Source: Pseudomonas vanderleydeniana
GTDB taxonomy: Bacteria; Pseudomonadota; Gammaproteobacteria; Pseudomonadales; Pseudomonadaceae
Length of the DNA: 64,000 bases
Direction: 5' to 3'
Assembly: GCF_014268755.2 (NCBI RefSeq)
Contig: NZ_CP077093.1
Location: forward strand, 868,001 to 932,000
Below the pieces are notes generated by a model, which saw only the letters and a list, made by a program, of their open reading frames with translations, had not been told where the DNA came from and made no database searches. The number at the start of each line of letters is the position of its first letter. Position 1 is the stretch's first letter. Both the position numbers and the translations under genes were made by a program. Shown here one piece after another: positions 47,186-58,194 of this stretch.

Positions 47186-48544
47186 TCACTGGTGGGCGAG
47201 CTTGTGTTCCAGGTAGTGAATGTTCACACCACCTTCGCAGAAGCCTGCGTCGCGAACCAGGTCACGGTGCAGCGGGATGTTGGTCTTGATCCCGTCCACC
47301 ACGACTTCGTCCAGGGCATTGCGCATGCGCGCCATGGCTTCGTCGCGGGTGGCTCCCCAGGTGATCAGCTTGCCGATCAGGGAGTCATAGTTCGACGGAA
47401 CCTTGTAGCCGCTGTACAGGTGCGAATCGACCCGCACGCCGTTGCCGCCTGGAGCATGGAAATGCTTGACCAGGCCTGGGCTCGGGATGAAGGTTTTCGG
47501 GTCTTCGGCGTTGATCCGGCACTCCAGGGCGTGACCGTGGATCTTCACGTCGTCCTGGGTGTACGACAGCGGATTGCCAGCGGCGATGCTCAGCATCTCC
47601 TTGACGATATCGATGCCGGTGACCATTTCCGATACCGGGTGCTCCACTTGCACGCGAGTGTTCATCTCGATGAAGTAGAAACGGCCGTTCTCGTACAGGA
47701 ACTCGAAAGTACCGGCACCACGGTAGCCGATGTCGATACAGGCCTGGACGCAGCGAGCGAGGACTTCCTTGCGCGCGTCTTCGTCGATACCCGGTGCCGG
47801 AGCTTCCTCCAGGACCTTCTGGTGACGACGTTGCAGCGAGCAGTCACGGTCGCCCAGGTGGATCGCATGGCCCTGGCCGTCGGAAATCACCTGGACTTCC
47901 ACGTGACGTGGGTTGGTCAGGAACTTTTCCAGGTAGACCATCGGGTTGCTGAACCAGGCGCCGGCCTCTTCACGAGTCTGCTTGGCCGCTTCGACCAGCT
48001 CTTCCTCGCTGTGCACCACACGCATGCCACGGCCACCGCCGCCGCCTGCCGCCTTGATGATCACCGGGTAGCCGACTTCGCGACCGATGCGCAGGGCGGT
48101 TTCCGGATCTTCAGGCAGTGGGCCGTCGGAGCCGGGTACGGTCGGTACGCCAGCCGCGATCATGGCGGCCTTGGCCGAAACCTTGTCACCCATCAGGCGA
48201 ATGGTGTCGGCTTTCGGGCCGATGAAGGCAAAACCGGATTTCTCGACCTGTTCGGCGAAATCGGCGTTTTCCGCGAGGAAGCCGTAGCCTGGGTGAATCC
48301 CCGTGGCGCCAGTGACTTCGGCAGCCGCGATGATGTTCGGGATGTTCAGGTACGAGTGGGTGGCCAGGGGCGGGCCGATGCAGATGCTTTCGTCCGCCAG
48401 TTTCACGTGCATCAGTTCCGTATCGGCCGTCGAGTAAACAGCTACGGTCTTGATGCCCTGTTCCTTACAGGCGCGCAGGATACGCAGAGCAATCTCGCCA
48501 CGGTTGGCGATCAGGACTTTTTCCAGCTTCGCAGGTTTGGACAT
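47186..48544 (-). CDS. accC: Biotin carboxylase AccC
   Basis: A 452-residue ATP-grasp enzyme that carboxylates the biotin on AccB for fatty-acid synthesis. The N-terminus [20 protein letters not shown], the glycine-rich [20 protein letters not shown] loop, and the biotin/bicarbonate motif [20 protein letters not shown] are intact. I chose ATG 48544 (MSKPAKLEK) which has a GGAG site and leaves a 17-base gap to accB; it adds about three residues relative to E. coli. Confidence 0.97.
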   Translation of the reverse strand: MSKPAKLEKVLIANRGEIALRILRACKEQGIKTVAVYSTADTELMHVKLADESICIGPPLATHSYLNIPNIIAAAEVTGATGIHPGYGFLAENADFAEQVEKSGFAFIGPKADTIRLMGDKVSAKAAMIAAGVPTVPGSDGPLPEDPETALRIGREVGYPVIIKAAGGGGGRGMRVVHSEEELVEAAKQTREEAGAWFSNPMVYLEKFLTNPRHVEVQVISDGQGHAIHLGDRDCSLQRRHQKVLEEAPAPGIDEDARKEVLARCVQACIDIGYRGAGTFEFLYENGRFYFIEMNTRVQVEHPVSEMVTGIDIVKEMLSIAAGNPLSYTQDDVKIHGHALECRINAEDPKTFIPSPGLVKHFHAPGGNGVRVDSHLYSGYKVPSNYDSLIGKLITWGATRDEAMARMRNALDEVVVDGIKTNIPLHRDLVRDAGFCEGGVNIHYLEHKLAHQ

Positions 48545-48561
48545 CGAAGGCACTCCGCGGT

Positions 48562-49023
48562 TCAAACGATGGTGAACAGCGGCTGGTCATACTCAACCGG
48601 CTGACCGTTTTCTACCAGGATTGATTCGATCACACCGCTGGCTTCGGCCTGGATGTGGTTCATCATCTTCATCGCTTCGACGATGCAGATGGTGTCGCCT
48701 TTCTTGACGGTCTGGCCGACTTCGACGAATGGAGCCGAGGTTGGCGACGGGGTGCGGTAGAAGGTACCGACCATCGGCGACTTGACCACGAAGCCGTTCA
48801 GCTTCGGTGCAGCGGCTTCAGGCGCAGCGGCTGCGGCAGCTGGGGCGGCCGGTGCAGCGGCTGGAGCCGGAGCCTGTACAGGTGCAGGCGCGTAGTACTG
48901 CTGCGCCGGGGCCTTGCTGTGGCGACTGATGCGTACGGACTCTTCGCCTTCCTTGATCTCGAGCTCGTCGATGCCGGACTCTTCCAGCAATTCGATCAGT
49001 TTCTTAACTTTACGGATATCCAT
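48562..49023 (-). CDS. accB: Biotin carboxyl carrier protein AccB
   Basis: A 153-residue carrier. An N-terminal helical domain (1-35) is followed by a flexible Ala/Pro linker (about 38-75) and the biotinyl domain. The biotinylated lysine is Lys119 in [11 protein letters not shown], and the thumb region [12 protein letters not shown] marks bacterial acetyl-CoA carboxylase BCCP. It lies 48 bases after aroQ and 17 bases before accC. Confidence 0.97.
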   Translation of the reverse strand: MDIRKVKKLIELLEESGIDELEIKEGEESVRISRHSKAPAQQYYAPAPVQAPAPAAAPAAPAAAAAAPEAAAPKLNGFVVKSPMVGTFYRTPSPTSAPFVEVGQTVKKGDTICIVEAMKMMNHIQAEASGVIESILVENGQPVEYDQPLFTIV

Positions 49024-49071
49024 GAATCATCAACTCCCAAGGGTCGGTCAGGGGCGTTTATCGCTTGTCGT

Positions 49072-49524
49072 TCAAGCTGTTGCCAGTCTTTCAAGCTGCT
49101 CTAGGGCGGCCTCCAGGGCCAGTCGGTAACCGCTGGCGCCAAGGCCGCAGATCACTCCTACCGCTACATCTGAAAAGTAGGAGTGATGGCGGAAAGGTTC
49201 GCGTTTGTGCACGTTCGAAAGGTGCACTTCGATGAATGGGATGCTCACCGCCAGCAACGCGTCACGTAATGCGACACTTGTATGTGTAAAAGCTGCCGGA
49301 TTGATGAGGATGAAATCCACGCCTTCGCCGCGCGCGGCATGGATTCGCTCGATCAGTTCGTACTCGGCATTGCTTTGCAGATACATCAGGTGGTGCCCGG
49401 CTTCCCGGGCCCGGCGCTCCAGATCCTGGTTGATTTCGGGCAGCGTGACGGCGCCGTAGACGCCCGGTTCGCGGGTGCCCAGCAGGTTCAGGTTGGGTCC
49501 GTGCAGGACCAGTAGGGTCGCCAT
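49072..49524 (-). CDS. aroQ: Type II 3-dehydroquinate dehydratase AroQ
   Basis: A 150-residue shikimate-pathway enzyme. The signature [20 protein letters not shown] at the N-terminus contains the catalytic tyrosine (GVYG), with the flexible lid and [35 protein letters not shown] further on. The length is typical for type II dodecameric enzymes. It is the first gene of aroQ-accB-accC. The 288 bases upstream contain no gene; no gene for a DsbD-like protein is present there. Confidence 0.96.
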   Translation of the reverse strand: MATLLVLHGPNLNLLGTREPGVYGAVTLPEINQDLERRAREAGHHLMYLQSNAEYELIERIHAARGEGVDFILINPAAFTHTSVALRDALLAVSIPFIEVHLSNVHKREPFRHHSYFSDVAVGVICGLGASGYRLALEAALEQLERLATA

Positions 49525-49812
49525 CGGCTGTTTCCTTGTTATCGGTGCGCAGTGGTCAATGCGCGCCGACTATGCCGCAAAGCGCGGATGACTGTCCAGT
49601 TGACTGCAATAGCCAGCACGATGTCCGATGTTCGCGAAAAATTTGTGACTCGTTTATTGAAACCGGTCATCCCTGTTCGCAACAGGTTCGGCGAAGTTGG
49701 CTGTGGGAGCCGACCGTGAGTTCACAAAACGACCGATTGGACGATGCCTTGGGCGAAAACGCCTGCCGCGAAGAAGGGTAGCAGGCGCGTGGAAAATGGT
49801 CGGGCCGCGTGC
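49525..49812. other. Intergenic region upstream of aroQ
   Basis: No credible ORF. The aroQ promoter should lie here (minus strand). A GTGGGAGCC fragment of the REP type occurs near 49702. In P. aeruginosa a thiol-disulfide interchange gene sits at this place as I recall; none is seen here. Confidence 0.5.
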
Positions 49813-51774
49813 TCAGACGCGGAAGGCCTGCACCGCCGTGTTCAACTGCGTGCCCAGCTCCAGCAGGCGTTCGCCCTGGCTGCGGCCTTCGCCGATACGC
49901 AGCAGGTTGTCTTCGCCCAATTGGTGGATCCGTTCGCTGTGATCACGGATCTCGCTGACCGCGCCACTTTGCTGGGCGGTCACATCGGCAATACGCACGG
50001 CGGTGTCGGAGATGGTCTGGATCGCGCCGACGATCTCGTCCAGCGCGCCGTCGGCCGCCTGGGCCTGGTTGGCGGTGGCCTCGGCGTGTTCGACCTGGGC
50101 GCGCATACCCTCCACCGACTCGCGCGCGGCGGTCTGCAGCCCGGCGATCAGGTTCTGGATTTCACCGGTGGCCCCGGCAGTGCGCTGGGCCAGGGTCCTG
50201 ACCTCTTCGGCGACCACGGCGAAGCCGCGACCCATTTCCCCGGCCCGGGCGGCTTCGATGGCGGCGTTGAGGGCCAGCAGGTTGGTCTGGTCGGCGATCG
50301 AGCGGATCACGGTCAGGACGCCGCCGATGGTGGCCGACTCTTCGGCCAGGTGTTCGATCATCTGTGCATTGCCCTGCACCTCGCCAACCAGCGCGTGCAG
50401 GCCGGCCAGGCTCATGCCGATGACCTTCTGCCCGTGTTCCACGGCCAGGCCGGCGCTACGACTGGCATCGGCCGCCTGGCTGGCATCGCCGGTGACCTGC
50501 TGGATCGTCGCTTCCAGTTCTCCCAGCGCGTCACGGATCTGCCCGGTGTCGCCGGCCTGGCGCTCGGCGCCGCTGTGCAGGCCGCTGCTGAGATCGGCCA
50601 GGGTCCGGCTGCTGCCGGCCACTTGCTCGGCGTTCTCGCGGATGGTCCCCACCAGGTCCACCAGATAAGCGCGCAGGCGGTTCAGCGAAGCCTCGATATC
50701 GTGCAGTTCACGGTTGGTCCTGCCCAACTGGATATCCCGGCTGAAATCGCCTTCGGCCCAGGTCGACAGGGCGGGCGCAAGATTGGTCAGTACCCGGGCC
50801 AGCTTGCGTTGCAGGGTGTCGATCAGCAAGGCGATGAGCAGGATCAGGCCGATCATCGCGCCCTGCATCAGGCGTACTTCGCTCTCGATCTGTCCATGCT
50901 GGGCGCGGACCAGCGGTTCCAGTGCGGCAATGGCCTGCTGCACGGCGCCGATCTTGAGGTGGGTGGCGGTTGCCAGGTCGGCCCGGCGCTGGATCTGTTC
51001 GCGGGTACGGGCCAGTTCGGCCGGGTAGCGGGTCAGCAGGCTGCGCAATTCGCGCTTGAGGCCGACGCCGGTGTCTTCGGTCACAGCCTTCTCGCTGCTC
51101 TCCAGGCCCATCATGGCGTTGAAGTCGTCGGCGCTGGATTCACTGCTGGAAGTCACGCCGAGCAGGGGCAGTGCCTCCATTCGCTCCGCCTGGCTGCTGA
51201 TGCTGGCCAGTTCACGCTCGACGTCGGCGGCCAGCTCGCTGCGGCCGCTGCTGACCAGCTTGTCCCGGGCCAGGGACAGTTTCGCCAGGTGCGAGGACGC
51301 CGCCAGCAGCGGTGGCAGATAGGCTGCGGCTTCGGATTTCTGGGCGCCGGTGGCGTACTGGGTCAGTTGGTCCAGATTGCCTCCCAGCTCGCGTTCGGCT
51401 TGCAGCAGCAGGGCCTGCGGGTCGCCAGCGAGCTTGCCGGCGGCCAGCAGGTCGGTCTTGCTGAAGTCGCTCAGGGCGGCCAGGCTGGGGCGCAGGGTTT
51501 CGGTCATCGACGGGGGCAGTACGGCGATCTCCCGTTCGATCGCTTCGATGGATTGTCCGGCGCTGCTCAGGCGCAGGGCGTCGCCGCTAGCGAGGTAGTC
51601 CTCGATGTTGCGCGCGGCCTGATTCTGGAACTGTTGCGACAGGCCCAGGTAGCGCTCCATCAGTTGATAGGGGCGTTCCAGCGCCCGCTGCGACCACCAG
51701 AGCGTAGCCCCGAGTGCCAGGCACACGGCAACGAGCAACAGGGTATTGAGATTGGTCAGCAGCTTCAGGCGCAT
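49813..51774 (-). CDS. Methyl-accepting chemotaxis protein (CtpL-like position)
   Basis: A 653-residue transducer. Transmembrane helix 1 is near residues 7-28 ([20 protein letters not shown]), a long all-helical periplasmic sensor follows (about 30-295), then helix 2 ([15 protein letters not shown]), a HAMP linker and the cytoplasmic signalling hairpin with [20 protein letters not shown] at the tip. The large helical sensor is of the double-bundle type. By synteny (beside gcbA and aroQ) it corresponds to P. aeruginosa CtpL, described as a phosphate/aromatic-compound receptor, but the ligand cannot be read from the sequence. Confidence 0.85.
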   Translation of the reverse strand: MRLKLLTNLNTLLLVAVCLALGATLWWSQRALERPYQLMERYLGLSQQFQNQAARNIEDYLASGDALRLSSAGQSIEAIEREIAVLPPSMTETLRPSLAALSDFSKTDLLAAGKLAGDPQALLLQAERELGGNLDQLTQYATGAQKSEAAAYLPPLLAASSHLAKLSLARDKLVSSGRSELAADVERELASISSQAERMEALPLLGVTSSSESSADDFNAMMGLESSEKAVTEDTGVGLKRELRSLLTRYPAELARTREQIQRRADLATATHLKIGAVQQAIAALEPLVRAQHGQIESEVRLMQGAMIGLILLIALLIDTLQRKLARVLTNLAPALSTWAEGDFSRDIQLGRTNRELHDIEASLNRLRAYLVDLVGTIRENAEQVAGSSRTLADLSSGLHSGAERQAGDTGQIRDALGELEATIQQVTGDASQAADASRSAGLAVEHGQKVIGMSLAGLHALVGEVQGNAQMIEHLAEESATIGGVLTVIRSIADQTNLLALNAAIEAARAGEMGRGFAVVAEEVRTLAQRTAGATGEIQNLIAGLQTAARESVEGMRAQVEHAEATANQAQAADGALDEIVGAIQTISDTAVRIADVTAQQSGAVSEIRDHSERIHQLGEDNLLRIGEGRSQGERLLELGTQLNTAVQAFRV

Positions 51775-51828
51775 TCAGGATCCTATCCACGACAAGAGTG
51801 GTAAGCGCCTGAATTTATTGCTGTTTGA

Positions 51829-53490
51829 TTACAGTGTTATGACCGAATCACTCGAATCCGGTGAAAAAGTGGCACTTTGCCTTGCCAGCTGCACCCGGTT
51901 GCGTCCGGCATGCTTGGCCCGATAGAGCGCTTCGTCGGCCTGGCTGGCCATCATCAGGCTGTCGCTGTCTTCCTGCAGTTCGACCACCCCGGCGCTGAAG
52001 GTGCACCACAGGTCTTCCGGTTGCGCCGGGTAGTGGATTTCCGCGAAACGCTGGCGAATCTCTTCCAGCACCTTATAGGCCGATTCCAGGTCGGTATCGG
52101 GCATGACGATGGCGAACTCCTCGCCGCCATAGCGGCCGATGAAGTCGGTCTTGCGCAGGCGTTGCTTGAGAAACAGCGCCAGGCTCTTGATTACCCGGTC
52201 GCCCATGGGATGGCCGTGGCTGTCGTTGACCCGCTTGAAGTGGTCGATGTCGAGCATCGCAAAGCTCAGCGGCTTGCATTCGCGGCGGGCGCGGAAGCTG
52301 CAGTCTTCGAGCAGTTGCAGGATGTGGGTGTGGTTGTACAGGCCGGTCAGGCTGTCGCGGATCATCCGCGCCTTGAGGTTGCGGGCACGGGCCGCGCGGT
52401 TGCGCACGGTGGTGATCAGGTGGCGTGGCTTGATCGGCTTGGTCAGGAAGTCGTCGCCGCCCTCGCTCATGGCGTCGAGCTGCTTGTCCAGGTCATCCTC
52501 GGCGGACAGGTAGATGATCGGTACGCTGACATAACGGTCGTTGTGGCGGATCACCTTGGCCAGTTCGGTGCCGGTGCAGGCCGGCATGTACATGTCGAGG
52601 ATGATCAGGTCCGGCTGGAAATCGGCGAGTTCGGCCATGGCCTGGATCGGATCGATCAGGGTCCGGGTGACGATCCCGGCGCTGTTGAGCAGGCGCTCGG
52701 TGTGCAGTGCCTGGGCACGAGAGTCGTCGATGATCAGCACCTTGTACGGGTCGTACTGGGCGACACAGGTCAGCACCTCGATCTTTTCCAGCAGGCTGGA
52801 GGCTTCCAGGGTGCCGGTGAGGAACTCCTGGCCGCCGGCGCGCACGGCGGCCAGGCGGGTCGGTGTGTCGGTTTCATGCAGGCTGAAAAACAGCAGTGGC
52901 AGCTTCTGTTCCAGCCCGAGCTGGGCTTCGGCGGCCAGGTGCAGGCCCATGCCGCTGCCACTGAAGTCGACGTCCATGACGATCGCCGCCGGCAGGCGCT
53001 CGGCCATGGAGGAGCGAAACGCCGCGACACTTTCCAGCGCCTGGGCTCCGAGCCCGAAGAATTCCAGTTGCTTGGCCAGCCGTTCGGCCCGTTCGTGGTC
53101 CTGCAGCATCACGTAGACCGGTTTGCGCAATGGGGGCAGGAAGGTGTGCTCGAGCTGGTCGCCATGACGCAGGCCGGTGCGTGACAGGCGCTGCATCAGG
53201 CGGTTGAGTTCGGTGATCAGGCCGCTGCTCAGGCGTCCACGGTTGGCGTCGACCGCTTCCAGCGAACGGTTGATGCCGTGGGCCAGCTGGATGTGTTCCG
53301 GCTGCTCGAAACGCTCGGCGAAGCGCAGCAGGCGCAGGTTCGCCTCACTGAGCTCGGACATGTCGCTGCCTGACCATTCGCTGCGCTGCAGGCGCTGCCA
53401 GATCTCCAGGATCTGGCGCGCCTGGTGAATGACCCGCTGGGCAAAGTGCTGCTTGAGGCGCTCGCGGTTGGGGTCTTCTGGCTCGCTCAT
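51829..53490 (-). CDS. gcbA: Diguanylate cyclase GcbA (REC-REC-GGDEF)
   Basis: A 553-residue c-di-GMP synthase. A helical N-terminal segment (1-120) precedes a degenerate receiver-like domain (about 124-240; Asp173 present but the acidic pocket poor), a canonical receiver (about 248-365, Asp299 in ILDMYMP, preceded by IIDDS) and the GGDEF domain with GGEEF at 455-459 and an inhibitory I-site RKTD at 446-449. GcbA promotes early surface attachment in P. fluorescens and dispersal-related control in P. aeruginosa (PA4843). Gene order supports this assignment. Confidence 0.88.
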   Translation of the reverse strand: MSEPEDPNRERLKQHFAQRVIHQARQILEIWQRLQRSEWSGSDMSELSEANLRLLRFAERFEQPEHIQLAHGINRSLEAVDANRGRLSSGLITELNRLMQRLSRTGLRHGDQLEHTFLPPLRKPVYVMLQDHERAERLAKQLEFFGLGAQALESVAAFRSSMAERLPAAIVMDVDFSGSGMGLHLAAEAQLGLEQKLPLLFFSLHETDTPTRLAAVRAGGQEFLTGTLEASSLLEKIEVLTCVAQYDPYKVLIIDDSRAQALHTERLLNSAGIVTRTLIDPIQAMAELADFQPDLIILDMYMPACTGTELAKVIRHNDRYVSVPIIYLSAEDDLDKQLDAMSEGGDDFLTKPIKPRHLITTVRNRAARARNLKARMIRDSLTGLYNHTHILQLLEDCSFRARRECKPLSFAMLDIDHFKRVNDSHGHPMGDRVIKSLALFLKQRLRKTDFIGRYGGEEFAIVMPDTDLESAYKVLEEIRQRFAEIHYPAQPEDLWCTFSAGVVELQEDSDSLMMASQADEALYRAKHAGRNRVQLARQSATFSPDSSDSVITL

Positions 53491-53813
53491 ATCTGGCTAC
53501 TGGTTAGACGAATGGCGGAGGGTGTAGTGGCTCTATGCTAGCACTTCTGCCGGCCAATGGATGTGCCATGCGTCAACTTCCTGAATTCATTTCGTGACCT
53601 TCCGGTCAGGTCTTGCAGTGGCGGTGATGGTCAACTGGGCGGCGCTTGCATGAAGCGTCCCGCGACAGCTTGATTTATAGTGGGTCGATGGATGGCAACG
53701 CTGCCGTGCCGTGATCGCCCGACGTCGTTGCTGATGCGAATTCAGGTGGGCAGGGCACGATGGGCCAGGGTTGTGGTCAACCGATGAACTCAAGTGATCG
53801 AAAGGATAGAGCC
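53491..53813. promoter_or_regulatory. Divergent promoter region gcbA / DUF2333 gene
   Basis: A 323-base space between divergent genes that must contain both promoters. A TTGATTTATAGTGGG stretch at 53670-53685 is a possible -10 region for the plus-strand operon. No palindrome or ORF here is convincing; short frames on both strands show no homology pattern. Confidence 0.4.
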
Positions 53814-54881
53814 ATGCTGGACTGGAAAAAACGCGCAGGCAGCGCGCCGGAACGTGCTGCAGAACCCTCGCCGGCGCCCCGCGGCTACTTCTCTGGCCTG
53901 CTGTTCAGTCGTGCCCTGGCGACCCTGGTCGGGTTGTACCTGGTGGTGACGGTGCTGATCGGCTGGTACTGGAGCCAGGAGCCGGCGCTATTTCCTGTCC
54001 AGCAGAATGCGCAGATGGCTGCCGAGAAGCAGGGACGCAAGATGGTCGTGGGCTACACCACGGTCGAAACCCTCAAGACCGTCGTCGGTACCCTGCTCGA
54101 CAAGCCGGGCGGCTACCTCTCCAATGACCGTTTCCCACCGGGTGTCTGGCTGGACAATATTCCCAGCTGGGAATATGGCGTGCTGGTTCAGGTGCGCGAC
54201 CTGACCCGCGCCCTGCGCAAGGACTTCGCCCGTTCGCAGTCGCAGTCGGCCGAAGACGCCGACCTGGCCAAGGCCGAGCCGCGCTTCAACTTCGACAACA
54301 AGAGCTGGATGCTGCCGTCCAGCGAGGCGGAGTACCAGGAAGGCATCAATTTGCTGGATCGTTATGAGGCCCGGTTGTCCGATCCGAACCAGAACAATGC
54401 GCTGTTCTATGCCCGCGCGGACAACCTGAACAACTGGCTTGGCGATGTCGCCACGCGCCTGGGTTCGCTGTCCCAGCGCCTGTCGGCCAGCGTGGGTCGG
54501 GTCAAGCTGAACTCCGCGCTGAAAACCGAGAGCGTGGCGCCGGGCCAGGTGCCACAGGTCGACGAGGAGGTGGTCGAGACCCCTTGGCTGCAGATCGATA
54601 ACGTGTTCTACGAAGCCCGTGGCCAGGCCTGGGCGCTTTCGCACCTGTTGCGCGCAATCGAGGTCGACTTCGCCGACGTGCTGGCGAAGAAGAACGCGAC
54701 GGTCAGCGTGCGTCAGATCATCCGCGAGCTGGAAGCCTCGCAGGAGCCGGTCTGGAGCCCGATGATCCTCAACGGCAGCGGCTTTGGCGTCCTGGCCAAC
54801 CACTCGCTGGTCATGGCCAACTACATTTCCCGGGCCAACGCCGCGGTGATCGACCTGCGCCAACTGCTCAACCAGGGTTGA
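53814..54881 (+). CDS. DUF2333 family protein
   Basis: A 355-residue protein with one N-terminal transmembrane helix (ALATLVGLYLVVTVLIGWYW, about residues 35-55) and a long soluble remainder predicted to be periplasmic. Conserved-looking stretches are GGYLSNDRFPPGVWLDNIPS and WLQIDNVFYEARGQAWALSH. DUF2333 is found in Pseudomonas and related groups and has no known function. The ATG at 53814 follows AAAGGA; upstream in-frame ATGs lack a site. The Nudix gene starts three bases after its stop, so they form an operon. Confidence 0.85.
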   Translation: MLDWKKRAGSAPERAAEPSPAPRGYFSGLLFSRALATLVGLYLVVTVLIGWYWSQEPALFPVQQNAQMAAEKQGRKMVVGYTTVETLKTVVGTLLDKPGGYLSNDRFPPGVWLDNIPSWEYGVLVQVRDLTRALRKDFARSQSQSAEDADLAKAEPRFNFDNKSWMLPSSEAEYQEGINLLDRYEARLSDPNQNNALFYARADNLNNWLGDVATRLGSLSQRLSASVGRVKLNSALKTESVAPGQVPQVDEEVVETPWLQIDNVFYEARGQAWALSHLLRAIEVDFADVLAKKNATVSVRQIIRELEASQEPVWSPMILNGSGFGVLANHSLVMANYISRANAAVIDLRQLLNQG

Positions 54882-54884
54882 TCG

Positions 54885-55430
54885 ATGAACGTCTCCCCGA
54901 ACGAGGCGGCGCACCGCGCCGCCTCCGATGCCGAGCAGATCGCCTGGGTCGACGACGAGGACCGCCTGCAGGGCAGCCTCGGGCGTGCGGACCTGCGCGA
55001 ACGTGGGCTGATCGGTCGCGGAACCTACATCCTGCTGTTCAATTCGGCGGGTGAGCTGTGCGTGCACCGGCGAACCCTGAGCAAGGCCATCTATCCCGGC
55101 TACTGGGATGTCGCGGCTGGTGGCATGGTGCAGGCCGATGAAAGCTATGCCGAGTCCGCGGCCCGCGAGCTGGAGGAAGAGCTGGGCGTCAGCGGCGTGC
55201 CGCTGACCGCCCATGAGCGTTTCTTCTTCGACCAGCCGGGCAACCGGCTCTGGTGCGCGGTGTTCAGCGCCGTCTGGGACGGGCCCCTGCGGCTGCAACC
55301 GGAAGAAGTGCTCGAAGCCCGTTTCATCCCGGTGGAGGCCGCCATAGCGGAAAGTGCACGCAAGCCTTACTGCCCGGACTCCCTGGCAGCCTTGAAGCGC
55401 TATTTGCAGGGCGTCGCAAAACCTTCATGA
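54885..55430 (+). CDS. Nudix hydrolase
   Basis: A 181-residue hydrolase of nucleoside-diphosphate-linked substrates. The complete Nudix box GMVQADESYAESAARELEEE plus LGV is at about residues 80-102, with all catalytic glutamates. The N-terminal region resembles the YfcD/IDI-like subgroup (VHRRTLSKAIYPGYWDVAAG). The true substrate is unknown. It lies three bases after the DUF2333 gene. Confidence 0.9.
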   Translation: MNVSPNEAAHRAASDAEQIAWVDDEDRLQGSLGRADLRERGLIGRGTYILLFNSAGELCVHRRTLSKAIYPGYWDVAAGGMVQADESYAESAARELEEELGVSGVPLTAHERFFFDQPGNRLWCAVFSAVWDGPLRLQPEEVLEARFIPVEAAIAESARKPYCPDSLAALKRYLQGVAKPS

Positions 55431-55602
55431 AATGGCGCCGATTGGCTCTTGGGTCATCGGCCTTTTGCCGTTACACTGCGCGACTTTTCAAGCTCAGGCG
55501 GCCTGGCCTGCCTGAGTAGCGCTGCCCCTGCCTGAGTGGGGCTTCGCGGTCGTCGCCCCAGGGGCTTTCGACCAGTCTTTCGTCCTCCCAAGAGGATTGC
55601 CG

Positions 55603-55974
55603 GTGGCCAAAAAAGCCGCATCCTTCGCCGCTCTCGGCGGCCTGGTGTTTTCCACCGACGCAGGCCGACATTGCCCCGACTGTAGCCAGCCGGTGGCCGC
55701 CTGTACCTGCAAACAGACCCGTATCCCCGAAGGCGACGGCATTGCTCGCGTGCGCCGCGAAAGCAAGGGCCGTGGCGGCAAGACGGTGACGACGATCACC
55801 GGCGTGCCCCTGGCCGAGGACGCCCTCAAGGAACTGGCGAGTACCTTGAAGAAGCGTTGTGGTACCGGTGGCGCGTTGAAGGACGGCGTCATCGAGATCC
55901 AGGGCGACCATGTCGAGCTGCTGCTGGGCGAGCTGGTCAAGCACGGTTTCAAGGCGAAGAAGTCCGGCGGCTAG
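55603..55974 (+). CDS. yciH: SUI1/YciH-type translation factor
   Basis: A 123-residue homologue of eukaryotic eIF1. A cysteine-containing N-terminal part (HCPDCSQPVAACTCK) is followed by the SUI1 domain with GGKTVTTITGVPLAEDALKE and GTGGALKDGVIEIQGDHVE. E. coli YciH influences initiation fidelity, perhaps under stress. The start is GTG at 55603, eight bases after an AGAGGA site; the TTG two codons earlier is less likely. Confidence 0.88.
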   Translation: MAKKAASFAALGGLVFSTDAGRHCPDCSQPVAACTCKQTRIPEGDGIARVRRESKGRGGKTVTTITGVPLAEDALKELASTLKKRCGTGGALKDGVIEIQGDHVELLLGELVKHGFKAKKSGG

Positions 55975-55978
55975 CAGC

Positions 55979-56058
55979 CTCTGTGAAAACCACCGTGAAG
56001 TCGACCCGCCCGCCCGGATGAACGTGGCCTGGCAGTCGTGCCCATGGTTTTCACAGAG
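55979..56058. other. Inverted repeat before speA
   Basis: Perfect 14-bp arms CTCTGTGAAAACCA (55979-55992) and TGGTTTTCACAGAG (56045-56058) separated by 52 bases, starting four bases after the yciH stop. The rest of the 224-base gap up to speA has no gene. It could form a long-loop hairpin ending the upstream operon or be a regulator site. Confidence 0.6.
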
Positions 56059-56198
56059 CCTGTTCCCGCACAGCCTCTAAACTCGAAGCTGGATCCGTGG
56101 TCCTACCCGGATACAGGCGAATCGTCATTTTCATTCTTTAGACTGCGCGCAGCCTGGGTCCAGGCGGCGCTACCTGACTTCTTCTATAGGGGACTTCG

Positions 56199-58112
56199 AT
56201 GTCCGTACGACGCACACGCAAAGACGATGGCAGCCAATGGACAGTTGCGGACAGCCGCAGTGTTTACGGGATTCGCCATTGGGGGGCCGGGTATTTCGCG
56301 ATCAATGACGCCGGTCGCGTCGAGGTTCGTCCGAACGGCCCGAACAGTTCGCCCATCGATCTCTTCGAACAGGTCGATGAGCTGCGCAAGAGCGGCTTGT
56401 CCCTGCCGCTGCTGGTGCGCTTCCCGGATATCCTGCAGGACCGCGTGCGCCAGCTGACCGGTGCCTTCGACGCGAACATCGCGCGCCTGGAATACCAGAG
56501 CAAGTACACCGCCCTGTACCCGATCAAGGTCAACCAGCAGGAGGCGGTGATCGAGAACATCATCGCCACCCAGAACGTTTCCATCGGCCTGGAAGCCGGC
56601 TCCAAGCCCGAGCTGCTGGCGGTGTTGGCACTGGCGCCGAAGGGCGGCACCATCGTCTGCAACGGCTACAAGGACCGCGAGTTCATTCGCCTGGCGCTGA
56701 TGGGCCAGAAGCTCGGTCACAACGTGTTCATCGTGATCGAGAAAGAATCCGAAGTGGAGCTGGTGATCGAGGAGGCGGCGTCCCTCAAGGTCAAGCCCCA
56801 GGTCGGCCTGCGGGTGCGCCTGTCGTCCCTGGCATCGAGCAAGTGGGCCGATACCGGCGGCGAGAAATCCAAGTTCGGCCTGTCGGCTGCGCAACTGCTG
56901 TCGGTGGTCGAGCGCTTCCGCGCGGCCGGCCTGGACCAGGGCATCCGCCTGCTGCACTTCCACATGGGTTCGCAGATCGCCAACCTGGCGGACTACCAGT
57001 ACGGCTTCAAAGAAGCGATCCGCTACTACGGCGAACTGCGCAACCTCGGCCTGCCGGTCGACCACATCGACGTCGGTGGGGGCCTGGGTGTCGACTACGA
57101 CGGTACCCACTCGCGCAACGCCAGTTCGATCAACTACGACATGGATGACTATGCCGGTGTCGTGGTCGGCATGCTCAAGGAGTTCTGCGATGCGCAGAAC
57201 CTGCCGCATCCGAACATCTTCTCCGAAAGCGGCCGTTCGCTGACCGCCCACCACGCGATGCTGGTGGTGCAGGTGACCGACGTCGAGAAGCACAACGACG
57301 ACGTACCGCACATCGAGAACCCGGAAAACCTGCCGGAAACCGTGCAGTGGCTGGTGGAACTGCTGGGCCCGACCGATATCGAGATGGTCACCGAGACCTA
57401 CTGGCGCGCCACCCACTACATGAGCGATGTGGCCACCCAGTACGCCGACGGCAAGCTGACGCTGGCCGAGAAAGCCCTTGCCGAGCAGTGCTACTTCGCC
57501 GTGTGTCGGCGCCTGCACAACTCGCTGAAGGCCCGCCAGCGCTCGCATCGCCAGGTGCTCGACGAACTCAACGACAAGCTCGCCGACAAGTACATCTGCA
57601 ACTTCTCGGTGTTCCAGAGCCTGCCTGACACCTGGGCGATCGGCCAGGTGCTGCCGATCCTGCCGCTGCACCGCCTGAACGAGGAACCGCTGCGCCGGGC
57701 CGTGCTGCAGGACCTGACCTGCGACTCCGATGGCAAGATCAAGCAGTACGTCGACGAGCAGAGCATCGAGACCAGCCTGCCGGTGCACGCGGTGAACGAA
57801 GGGGAAGACTACCTGCTGGGGATCTTCCTGGTCGGTGCCTACCAGGAAATTCTCGGCGACATGCACAACCTGTTCGGTGACACCGACTCGGTGAACATCT
57901 ACCAGAACGCCGACGGCAGCGTGTACCACGCCGGTATCGAAACCCACGACACCATCGAGGACATGCTGCGTTACGTGCACCTGTCGCCAGAGGAACTGAT
58001 GACCCACTACCGCGACAAGGTCGCCAGCGCCAGCATCAGCGTCAAGGAGCGGACCCAGTACCTCGATGCCTTGCGTCTGGGCCTGACCCGTTCTTCCTAC
58101 CTGTCGTCTTGA
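56199..58112 (+). CDS. speA: Biosynthetic arginine decarboxylase SpeA
   Basis: A 637-residue PLP enzyme converting arginine to agmatine, the entry to putrescine synthesis. The PLP lysine is in [17 protein letters not shown] (residue about 110), the glycine-rich phosphate site is [17 protein letters not shown], and the C-terminal cysteine region [12 protein letters not shown] is typical. The length matches the family. The start [20 protein letters not shown] has an AGGGGA-like site. A strong terminator follows. Confidence 0.96.
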   Translation: MSVRRTRKDDGSQWTVADSRSVYGIRHWGAGYFAINDAGRVEVRPNGPNSSPIDLFEQVDELRKSGLSLPLLVRFPDILQDRVRQLTGAFDANIARLEYQSKYTALYPIKVNQQEAVIENIIATQNVSIGLEAGSKPELLAVLALAPKGGTIVCNGYKDREFIRLALMGQKLGHNVFIVIEKESEVELVIEEAASLKVKPQVGLRVRLSSLASSKWADTGGEKSKFGLSAAQLLSVVERFRAAGLDQGIRLLHFHMGSQIANLADYQYGFKEAIRYYGELRNLGLPVDHIDVGGGLGVDYDGTHSRNASSINYDMDDYAGVVVGMLKEFCDAQNLPHPNIFSESGRSLTAHHAMLVVQVTDVEKHNDDVPHIENPENLPETVQWLVELLGPTDIEMVTETYWRATHYMSDVATQYADGKLTLAEKALAEQCYFAVCRRLHNSLKARQRSHRQVLDELNDKLADKYICNFSVFQSLPDTWAIGQVLPILPLHRLNEEPLRRAVLQDLTCDSDGKIKQYVDEQSIETSLPVHAVNEGEDYLLGIFLVGAYQEILGDMHNLFGDTDSVNIYQNADGSVYHAGIETHDTIEDMLRYVHLSPEELMTHYRDKVASASISVKERTQYLDALRLGLTRSSYLSS

Positions 58113-58194
58113 AGTCGGGCAGATAGTTCCTGGGAAAGAGCCTTCTAAGTCAGGTGCTTTTTCCTTTGATCGTGTAGGCCTGGTCTGAATGTCG

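Noticed and set aside
49744..51804. 686-codon plus-strand frame opposite the chemoreceptor
   Set aside because: The minus strand has the complete MCP architecture; the plus frame is rich in Gly/Gln/His in the typical shadow pattern.
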